Source: DATLZB01 sp035574175
GTDB lineage: Bacteria > Pseudomonadota > Alphaproteobacteria > Rhizobiales > Hyphomicrobiaceae
Reading direction: 5' to 3'
Length of the DNA: 49,025 nt
NCBI GenBank assembly: GCA_035574175.1
Contig: DATLZB010000177.1
Span: 1-49,025 of the forward strand
Positions within the stretch are counted from its first letter, which is position 1, and every line of letters begins with the position of its first letter. The position numbers were made by a program, and so were the translations under genes. Positions 42,901 through 49,025 of this stretch are shown here, piece by piece. The notes under the pieces were generated by a model. It made no database searches, was not told the DNA's origin, and saw only the letters and a list, made by a program, of their open reading frames with translations.

Positions 42901-44043
42901 ATGTGGAAAACGAGGACCGGGCCGGAGGCAGAGAAGGAGACGCTGTTGGCCCAGCTCGCAGCCGTAGGCGAGGAACTCAAAGCGGCGCGCGTGCGCATAG
43001 CCGCACTCGAAGCGGCGCACATGGGGGCAAAGGACGAGGTCGCGCTGAAGTACATCAGGCGCGAGGCGCTCTTTTTGGTGCCGCGGCTCATGGAGCTGCT
43101 GCCTCCCGGCGAGCGCTTCGTCATCGTTGATGCTGGCGCACGCGATGGGGAGGACGATCCGCGCTGGCGACCCTTTCCGCCGCACCGGCTCGCCATCTTC
43201 GGGTTCGAGCCTGATCAGGCCGAGGCCGCACGCCTCAACGAACTTGCCCGGAAAAATGGCCACGAGCGGCGAGTTCATGCGGCTGGCCTATGGCGCACGA
43301 GCGGCTGTCTTCACTTCCATCACAACAAGGCGAGCGGGGGAGGCTCGTTCCTGCCGCAGAATCGCGAGATCACTGACCGCTGGAAGTTCGAGAACCCAAC
43401 CGCAACCTCGCCGGCTCGCGAGGTGTTCGTTGCCACCCATACCGAGCCGCTCCGCGTCACCAGCCTAAAGGAGTGGGCGAGCGAAGCAGGGTTGACCGAA
43501 ATCGACTTCGTCAAACTCAATGTGCAGGGGGCCGAGCTGCAGGTACTCGAAGGGGCGGCCGGATTGCTCGACGGTGTGCTCGGCATCCTGGTGGAGGTCT
43601 CCTTCGTCGAGTCCTACCGAGGGCGTCCGCTGTTCGCCGACATCGACGCGCACCTGCGCGGCGCAGGCTTCACTTTCTTCGATCTGCTCGCGCACCATTA
43701 CGTCGGCCGGGCAGTCGCACCAGTCGCTGCACAGCACCTCGCCCTGGTCCAACCCACCCTCGGCCAGCAAGTCAGCGCGTGGGGCCAGCTCGTGGAGGGG
43801 CATGCTCTCTACCTGCGCGACCCGCTGACGCCGGACGCCGGTTCGCCCGACGTTCGTCGCTGCCTCAAGCTGGCGGCGCTCGCGGAGGCCTGCGGCCAGA
43901 TCGAGTTCGCCTTCGAAGTGCTCGGCTGGCTGGTGCGCCGCGCAGACGTGGCCAGCCGCGACCTCGCCAGTCAACTGAGGCAGGCATGCGTCGATGGGGC
44001 GGAAGACTATCGAAGGCACCTTGCCGTGCGCGAGCCGCGCTGA
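42901..44043 (+). CDS. FkbM-family methyltransferase with N-terminal coiled coil
   Basis: A 380-residue methyltransferase. Residues 8-42 form a probable coiled coil (ETLLAQLAAVGEELKAAR with heptad Leu/Ala). The FkbM core follows: FVIVDAGARDGEDDPRWRPF is the SAM loop, IFGFEPDQAEAARL the acidic strand, and IDFVKLNVQGAELQVLEGAA the family signature. The last 100 residues form an extra helical domain ending in RRHLAVREPR. The ATG at 42901 has no close ribosome site; coupling with the upstream gene 23 bases away is likely. Such enzymes O-methylate sugars; the coiled coil may measure or multimerise, as seen in chain-length-control proteins, but this is speculation. Confidence 0.87.
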   Translation: MWKTRTGPEAEKETLLAQLAAVGEELKAARVRIAALEAAHMGAKDEVALKYIRREALFLVPRLMELLPPGERFVIVDAGARDGEDDPRWRPFPPHRLAIFGFEPDQAEAARLNELARKNGHERRVHAAGLWRTSGCLHFHHNKASGGGSFLPQNREITDRWKFENPTATSPAREVFVATHTEPLRVTSLKEWASEAGLTEIDFVKLNVQGAELQVLEGAAGLLDGVLGILVEVSFVESYRGRPLFADIDAHLRGAGFTFFDLLAHHYVGRAVAPVAAQHLALVQPTLGQQVSAWGQLVEGHALYLRDPLTPDAGSPDVRRCLKLAALAEACGQIEFAFEVLGWLVRRADVASRDLASQLRQACVDGAEDYRRHLAVREPR

Positions 44044-44083
44044 TCCGCGAGTCTACCGGGTGGGGTTACGGGGGAGAGGGAGC

Positions 44084-45139
44084 ATGGGCGATCGTTTGCT
44101 CACGATCGAAGAGTACGACGCCAGAGAGCGGGATGCTCGTGCCAAGGCATCCTATCCCGCGATCCGGGCCTTCTCGCCGAGAGCGTTCAACGACGTGAAC
44201 TTTCCCGCCCGCGTGAGCAAGGAGGAGGAACTGCGCCGCTATGCGGACATCATGTACGAACTGCTGGCGCGCACCCCGCTGCTTGAGCATCCCCTCTACA
44301 GCGAGACGGAAGCGCGCGCGATCAGCCGCCTTTCCGATCAGATCCGGACGCTGACCGTCGAGCGCTTCGGCCGCCCCGTGCGGCCGCTCATGTGTCTCTT
44401 TGCGCCAATGGCGCTGCTGCGGGCCATCGAAACCATGGCGGCCATGCGGCAGCGGCGGCTCAGGGTCTATGAGATCGGGCCAGGATCGGGATACCTCGGC
44501 GCCTATCTGCTCAATGCTGGGCACAGCTATGCGGCCATGGAAGTGTGCCAGGCACTCTACCTCTGGCAGAATCGCTTGATGGCGGCGATTGCCGCCGATT
44601 TCAGCGAGGGAGCACGGTTCGAGGAGCCGCCACCGTGTTTCGCGCACCAAGCGACGCACGTTCCCTGGTGGCATTTTGCGCGGCTGCACGAGGGGCAGCC
44701 GGAGCCGGCCGACGTTGTCGTCTGCGATGCTGCGATGGGCGAGATGGATGCCTTCGCGCTCCCTTACGTTCTGCGCATTGCCAGGGCCATGCTCGCCACC
44801 TCCGATGGCGGTGCCCTGCTCTTTCAGAACGTCGGAGAGGAGCGCTTCCACAGCCGAACGCAGGTCTGCTCGATGCTGGCGGCCCTCGGGTTCCGTCATC
44901 GTACCATTGGCGGCGTCACGGTCGCTTCGTGTGCAGGTGAGCCTCTCCCTCCCGGTCTGAGCGATCTGGCGCGCCTCGGGGGGCCGAGCGAACGGGTGCT
45001 TGCGGCACGGGAGTTTCTTGCAATCGAGGAAAGCGAGTTGCTCGAGAGCTATCGCTTCTTCGATTTCATTGGGAGCTTGCCGCCTTACCCGGTGGACCTG
45101 CAAGCGGCGCCACGCCGCCCGGATCCTGCAACGGCATGA
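44084..45139 (+). CDS. Putative sugar O-methyltransferase (SAM-dependent)
   Basis: A 351-residue protein of the putative sugar O-methyltransferase type. RLRVYEIGPGSGYLGAYLL is SAM motif I and SYAAMEVCQALYLWQNRL the second part, typical of that group. PADVVVCDAAMGEMDAFAL and GALLFQNVGEER complete the fold. The start at 44084 is preceded by GGGAGAGGGAGC; the frame opens at 43994 inside the FkbM gene. It follows that gene closely. The 3' end overlaps a convergent methyltransferase gene by 74 bases, which is unusual. The long N-terminal helical part (1-120) may bind the glycan acceptor. Confidence 0.83.
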   Translation: MGDRLLTIEEYDARERDARAKASYPAIRAFSPRAFNDVNFPARVSKEEELRRYADIMYELLARTPLLEHPLYSETEARAISRLSDQIRTLTVERFGRPVRPLMCLFAPMALLRAIETMAAMRQRRLRVYEIGPGSGYLGAYLLNAGHSYAAMEVCQALYLWQNRLMAAIAADFSEGARFEEPPPCFAHQATHVPWWHFARLHEGQPEPADVVVCDAAMGEMDAFALPYVLRIARAMLATSDGGALLFQNVGEERFHSRTQVCSMLAALGFRHRTIGGVTVASCAGEPLPPGLSDLARLGGPSERVLAAREFLAIEESELLESYRFFDFIGSLPPYPVDLQAAPRRPDPATA

Positions 45140-45980
45140 CGAACGGCTGGCGTTCGGCAGGCCGCCGCATGGCGACGAAGGCGAGGTCGAAAACGAAGCA
45201 AAGGTGATAGGCGCGGCTCGGATAGTCCGCTGCCGGGGGCCCGGCAGATAAGGGGCTCAACGCGGCGAGCTCGCATCGGGTCTCGACCGCGCGAAGGTTC
45301 TCATAAAAGCGGTCGACCACCTTGGTCATGAACGCCTGAGTGTCCACCATGTCGGCGAGTCCTATCGGTAGGCTGTCGAGAGTGAAGCCGGCGAGGCCTT
45401 CGCGGCCCAGCCGGACGTTACGCACGAAAGCGTTGTCGAAATAGCTGAAGTCGACAAGGTCGTAGCGATTGACGCGTGCCATTTCGATGAGCGCATTGGG
45501 ATGAACGGCATAGAAGCCGTGATTGATGAACGCGAAGCTCGGGAGGCAATGCAGTGACAGACCACCAGGGCGCGTGAGCTTGTGCACCGTGCGCAGGGCC
45601 TCGCCAATGTTGAAGATGTGCTCGGCCGTCCCGAAATTGGTGACCACGTCGAATTCGGGAAGACCATCGACGGGGGCGTTGAGATCGAGGCGGTAATTCG
45701 CGCGGCCGTCCTCGAGGTCGATGGAGGCATACGAGGTGAGGCCGAAGAGACCGTAAAAGGCCTTCTGCCCCGTTCTCGACACGCGGCCGTCCGGATAGAG
45801 TTCGTGCAACAGGCGCGCAAGCAGCCGGGGCGGCGTGAGGCCGCGCATGGCCGCCTCCAGAACCGGGCGCTCGATCTGAACATCCTGAGGACCAAGGTCG
45901 AGAACGGACACCAACCCCTGAAACGACCGCCGCTCGGCGAGCCGCTTCAGCCACGCGAGATGAATGGCCCCGATGGCCAT
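45066..45980 (-). CDS. Class I SAM-dependent methyltransferase-like protein
   Basis: A 304-residue protein of the methyltransferase type. SVLDLGPQDVQIERPVL is a degenerate SAM loop with DLGPQD in place of the usual glycine-rich DxGxGxG. ASIDLEDGRANYRLDLN is the strand-2 region, PEFDVVTNFGTAEHIFNIGE gives the post-II motif, and LTRPGGLSLHCLP the following strand. The start at 45980 has AAGGAAGG five bases upstream. The C-terminus runs 74 bases into the convergent gene. Glycan or lipid methylation is possible; the altered SAM loop reduces certainty. Confidence 0.8.
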   Translation of the reverse strand: MAIGAIHLAWLKRLAERRSFQGLVSVLDLGPQDVQIERPVLEAAMRGLTPPRLLARLLHELYPDGRVSRTGQKAFYGLFGLTSYASIDLEDGRANYRLDLNAPVDGLPEFDVVTNFGTAEHIFNIGEALRTVHKLTRPGGLSLHCLPSFAFINHGFYAVHPNALIEMARVNRYDLVDFSYFDNAFVRNVRLGREGLAGFTLDSLPIGLADMVDTQAFMTKVVDRFYENLRAVETRCELAALSPLSAGPPAADYPSRAYHLCFVFDLAFVAMRRPAERQPFVMPLQDPGGVAPLAGPPGKAASSQ

Positions 45981-45992
45981 CGCAACCTTCCT

Positions 45993-47192
45993 TTAGCGGC
46001 TCGATGCCGCGCCGATCCCGGTCGCGCCCAGAACCGGCCGGGCATTGGCGGTAACGGCGGCGAGCGCACGCTCCATGTCCTCGAACTCGCCGCGGATAAC
46101 CTCGAAGTGGTCGCCGGCCCAGACGAGACGCTGCCAGGGCCTGGCAAACGCTAGGTTGGCATTGACGGTAAGCCCGCTCTCCTCGATCAGGCGCCGCATC
46201 TCGACGTTGTCCGCGGCAAGCTCCAGGAAGGCGACGTAGCGGACCTTTTCGTTGTACCAGCAGAGCTCAAGCGGTCCGTTCATGGTGCCCATGTTGAGCC
46301 AAGCGCGCTCATAAAGGCCCATGCGGAACTCGAGGCTCCAGCATGCGGCCTCGCAAACGAGATGGCGCCCCACGGCTGGAGGTCCGTCGCGGGCGAGCGT
46401 TTCCGTGTCGGGCACGAACACGACAGCGTAGCGCTTTTCGTCGAGACCGTCGGCGAAGCGCCGCCACTCTGCCGTCCGGCTGTTGCGCTCGGGTGCGAAA
46501 TCGTTGAGCCGCAAGGTGATGACGATCGCGCGGCGGCCGTGAGCGACGCGCTGCAGATACTGCGCGGCCAGGCGGATGCCGCGCGGGGTGGCGCGCAGCA
46601 GCGGCCACACCTCGCCGCCGGTGCGGGCGTGCTCGAAGAGGGCGCGCTTCGAAGGATGGCGCGGCAGGAAGACACGATAATCTGAAGGGTACAGCTTGCC
46701 GGGGTCGGTGGCGGCGAGGGCGCGGGCCTGCTCACGGCTCGCGCAGTAGGCGTAGCCGCGCACGCTCGGCAGGAAGGCCAGCATCGGCAGCAGGATATGG
46801 CGGATGCGCCAGTGGCGAGCCTCGACATCGCGGGCGCGCTCATAGTCCTGCAATTCCTCGCGCACGCCGTTGAAAGGGCCGGCAACGAACACGACGTTGA
46901 TGCCGGCCAGCCCGCGGCGGCGGCGCTCGACCTCGGCAGCGGCGAGATAGCCGGCGAAGTCGAAGGTGACGGGCGCCGCGCCGAGATCGTGGACCAGCTG
47001 GAGGCAGCCCTCGGACCATGCGGGCTCCCCCTCGTCGCGGCCGCAAACCCCCTCCCGCGCGGCGATGATCGCGGCACGCAGATGGGGTGTGAGCCGCTGC
47101 CGGGGGTTCCACAGCTCGTTCCTCGGCCAGCGGCGGATGTAGGCCAAACCCTGGGTCCGCAGGCCGAACGCGATCTGCCGCAGCAGCGACAT
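45993..47192 (-). CDS. Unrecognised polysaccharide-locus protein, possibly GT-B-like
   Basis: A 399-residue protein that I cannot assign to a family. Segments such as NVVFVAGPFNGVREE, AIVITLRLNDFAPERNSR and RYAVVFVPDTETLARDG suggest Rossmann-like strands of a GT-B or related fold. MGTMNGPLELCWYNEKVRYV and the ending AFARPWQRLVWAGDHFEVI are distinctive. Proteins with LR-x-ARNS and VFVPDTE patterns are, from memory, found in alphaproteobacterial polysaccharide clusters as unnamed proteins. It is followed after 12 bases by the methyltransferase-like gene. A glycosyltransferase or epimerase role is only a guess. Confidence 0.65.
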   Translation of the reverse strand: MSLLRQIAFGLRTQGLAYIRRWPRNELWNPRQRLTPHLRAAIIAAREGVCGRDEGEPAWSEGCLQLVHDLGAAPVTFDFAGYLAAAEVERRRRGLAGINVVFVAGPFNGVREELQDYERARDVEARHWRIRHILLPMLAFLPSVRGYAYCASREQARALAATDPGKLYPSDYRVFLPRHPSKRALFEHARTGGEVWPLLRATPRGIRLAAQYLQRVAHGRRAIVITLRLNDFAPERNSRTAEWRRFADGLDEKRYAVVFVPDTETLARDGPPAVGRHLVCEAACWSLEFRMGLYERAWLNMGTMNGPLELCWYNEKVRYVAFLELAADNVEMRRLIEESGLTVNANLAFARPWQRLVWAGDHFEVIRGEFEDMERALAAVTANARPVLGATGIGAASSR

Positions 47193-47382
47193 GGTCCCAA
47201 ACCCTCAAAGCGGGTTTTTGCGATTTCAGACGATTTGTCTGCGCCATTGTAGATTCGATCTGCCAGCGAACGGCGCGCTCATACCGAAATATCCCCATTT
47301 ATGTTTGGGGCGGGAGTCGACATGTACGACATTATGTTGGATTTCGTCATCAAAGCCGCCAACCGGAAAGACCTTGAAGAGC
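47193..47382. other. Divergent intergenic region
   Basis: About 190 bases between divergent genes. It is locally AT-rich near 47280-47345 and contains CCCCA/TGGGG arms at 47293-47310 around an eight-base loop. Promoters for both sides probably lie here. No gene is supported. Confidence 0.35.
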
Positions 47383-48567
47383 ATGGTGAAGGTTGTCCAT
47401 TTCATTCCGACGTTGGAACAGGGTGGGGCCGAGCGAATGGCGGCGGAGATCGCCGGCGGCGATCCGACGGGTAGCCACGTCATCGTGACGCTGTTGGCGC
47501 GCGAGCCGTTTTTCCGCGTACCCGACAATGTCGGGGTCCGGTCGCTCGGTCCGCGCAACAAGCTGCTGGCGCTCCTGATGCTGCCGGTCGGCATTGTTCG
47601 CGCCCTGCTCGTGTTGCGCAGGCTCGCTCCACAATGGACAGTGGGCTGGCTCTACTACGGCTGCCTTTTCGCCTGCCTCGGCAAGCTCGTGGGGGCGAGG
47701 GTGCTGTGGTCCCTGCACGGAACGGAGCTCGAAGGCACAGGCCGATACTGGCTGACGCGGTGTGCGCGCCGCATCTGTGCGGCACTATCCAGGACCGGTT
47801 GCACCGATGTCGTCCACTACTGCTCGGAGGCGAGCCGGCAAACGCATCAGCAGCAGGGCTTTGCGCGCACCAAGTCGGTGGTCGTGCACAACGGCATAGA
47901 CACGCACCTTTTCCGGCCGGCCGACGCAGCGGCGCGGGCAGTCGCCCGCAACCGATTTGCGCGCGACGCGGGTGACCTGGCGGTGGCCTGGATCGGCTGC
48001 GTGGCGCGCTTCGAGGCGCAGAAGGACCATGTGTGCCTGTTGAGATCGCTGCAAATCCTCAAGGGCCGCGGCTACCGGTTCCGCTGCCTGTTCGCCGGAC
48101 GCAACTGCCAAGCAAATGAGGAGGCTTTCGCCCGCCTGATCGCCCGCCATGGATGCGCCGACGTTGCCATCGCGCTCGGCGCCATCGACGATGTCGCCGA
48201 GCTCTATCGTGCTCTGGATGTGCTCGTTCTCAGCTCCTCGCACGGAGAGGGAATGCCTCTGGTGCTGCTCGAGGCGCTGGCGAGCGGTTGTCGTGTGGTG
48301 GCGACCGACGTCGGCAGTTGCCGGGAGATCATTGGTACCATGGGCATCGTGGTTCCCCCGCGCGATGCGGAAGCGCTCGCCGCGGCGATCGCCGAGACGC
48401 TGCTTGCGCAGACCACGTGGGAGTGGAGGCTGCGGGCCCACGCCTTGATCGCCGAGAACTATGACAAAGCACGCATGCTGCGGAGCTGGCTGGACATTAC
48501 GACCGCTACCGATCCGTTCCGCGTTGCCCGCCGCCGGGCGACAGTGTTGGAGGCGAGCAGCAGGTGA
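47383..48567 (+). CDS. Glycosyltransferase family 4
   Basis: A 394-residue GT-B retaining glycosyltransferase. KVVHFIPTLEQGGAERMAAE is the N-terminal glycine-rich acceptor loop. VVHNGIDTHLFRP is the inter-domain motif, and WIGCVARFEAQKDH leads the donor domain. The donor site SSSHGEGMPLVLLEALASG contains the E-x7-E signature. The start at 47383 follows GAAGAG; the longer frame adds a leader of poor quality. It overlaps the next gene by GTGA. It likely adds a sugar to a lipid-linked repeat unit in the cytoplasm; with a mutase gene downstream, galactofuranose is one candidate donor. Confidence 0.93.
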   Translation: MVKVVHFIPTLEQGGAERMAAEIAGGDPTGSHVIVTLLAREPFFRVPDNVGVRSLGPRNKLLALLMLPVGIVRALLVLRRLAPQWTVGWLYYGCLFACLGKLVGARVLWSLHGTELEGTGRYWLTRCARRICAALSRTGCTDVVHYCSEASRQTHQQQGFARTKSVVVHNGIDTHLFRPADAAARAVARNRFARDAGDLAVAWIGCVARFEAQKDHVCLLRSLQILKGRGYRFRCLFAGRNCQANEEAFARLIARHGCADVAIALGAIDDVAELYRALDVLVLSSSHGEGMPLVLLEALASGCRVVATDVGSCREIIGTMGIVVPPRDAEALAAAIAETLLAQTTWEWRLRAHALIAENYDKARMLRSWLDITTATDPFRVARRRATVLEASSR

Positions 48568-49025
48568 AGACGGCCCTCGTCATCGGCGGCGGCGTGGCCG
48601 GCTGCGCAGCAACCCATCAGTTCTTGCTGATGGGCGGTTGGCAGGTGGTGCTGGTCGAAGCGGCTCCCTTCCTCGGGGCCGGCGTGCGCACGTTCTGGTA
48701 CGGGGGGCACCCCTATACCTTCGGGCCGCGGCATTTCCTCACGCAGAACCGCGACGTCTACGCCTACATGGATGCGATCTGCCCGCTGCGCTCGTGCGCC
48801 GATCACCAGTTCATCACATACGTGGAGCGCGACAACGCCTTCTACAACTACCCGATCCACGAAGACGACATCGCACGCATGCCGGACCGAAGCAAGATCG
48901 ATGCGGAGCGCCGGGCAGCGACCGGCGTGGCGGAGGCAAAGAACCTCGAGGAGTACTGGATCGGATCGGTCGGCCGTACCCTGTATGAGAAGTTCATCGA
49001 CAAGTACAACAAGAAGATGTGGCTC
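48564..49025 (+). CDS. glf: UDP-galactopyranose mutase-like flavoprotein, N-terminal fragment
   Basis: The first 154 residues of a gene that leaves the window; it begins with GTG and is open to the edge. LVIGGGVAGCAATHQFLLMG is the FAD-binding loop, VVLVEAAPFLGAG the ribose-binding strand, and YTFGPRHFLTQN matches the conserved GPxxFHT-type segment of the mutase. FYNYPIHEDDI and KYNKKMW also match the family (YNFPL and YSKKQW). GGAGG lies about a dozen bases before the GTG, which overlaps the GT4 stop as GTGA. The enzyme would convert UDP-galactopyranose to the furanose form, but other sugar mutases or related flavoproteins cannot be excluded on this partial sequence. Confidence 0.82.
   Translation, partial: MKTALVIGGGVAGCAATHQFLLMGGWQVVLVEAAPFLGAGVRTFWYGGHPYTFGPRHFLTQNRDVYAYMDAICPLRSCADHQFITYVERDNAFYNYPIHEDDIARMPDRSKIDAERRAATGVAEAKNLEEYWIGSVGRTLYEKFIDKYNKKMWL

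Overview
The window is GC-rich, densely coded bacterial DNA, most likely from an alphaproteobacterium of the Hyphomicrobiales (Rhizobiales) type. This rests on family content: a CoxG/CoxL-type molybdenum hydroxylase neighbourhood, a Bug-type solute receptor, a trimeric autotransporter with an alphaproteobacterial-style C-terminal anchor, and a very large surface-polysaccharide locus. No rRNA, tRNA, CRISPR array, insertion sequence or integrase was seen.

Region 1 (1-7.1 kb) looks catabolic. It holds the start of an enoyl-CoA-hydratase-like gene, a CoxG-like protein and a quinone-oxidoreductase-type MDR enzyme (minus strand), then an M29/NicX-type metalloenzyme and a Bug/TctC periplasmic binding protein (plus strand), and a form-II CoxL-like molybdopterin subunit (minus strand). 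A 15-bp-stem hairpin lies between the last two convergent genes. The FAD and 2Fe-2S subunits that normally accompany CoxL are not in the window.

Region 2 (7.4-10.6 kb) is a three-gene plus-strand set: a surface-carbohydrate GT-B-like protein, a sulfotransferase-like protein with PAPS-loop-like motifs, and a fusion of an APS-kinase-like domain to an HxGH nucleotidyltransferase domain. It looks like a sulfation or activated-group module for a surface glycan.

Region 3 (10.7-16.1 kb, minus strand) is a stalk-poor trimeric autotransporter adhesin built almost entirely of head repeats, followed by two small exported paralogues of unknown function.

Region 4 (16.5-49 kb) is a large polysaccharide biosynthesis and export locus. 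Its core is an 18-gene minus-strand run (34268 to 17288), much of it translationally coupled through ATGA overlaps: a first ABC exporter pair; GmhA-like isomerase, GmhB-like phosphatase and transaldolase; two epimerases; a domain-swapped HldE-like nucleotidyltransferase/kinase; a Gfo/Idh/MocA oxidoreductase; a nucleotide-sugar-dehydrogenase homologue lacking its catalytic Cys; another epimerase; a methyltransferase; a split transketolase; a further epimerase; then GT2 and a second ABC exporter whose ATPase carries a Wzt-type C-terminal domain. The set suggests synthesis and modification of a nucleotide-activated heptose or another higher-carbon sugar, then assembly and ABC export. To the right lie an SGNH hydrolase, a coupled plus-strand block (2OG-Fe(II) oxygenase-like, LIC12192-type 'sporadic carbohydrate cluster' protein, epimerase, C-methyltransferase-like), four more methyltransferases, several unrecognised proteins, a GT4 glycosyltransferase and the start of a UDP-galactopyranose-mutase-like gene at the edge.

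Functions are read from motifs and family resemblance only; substrates are inferences.
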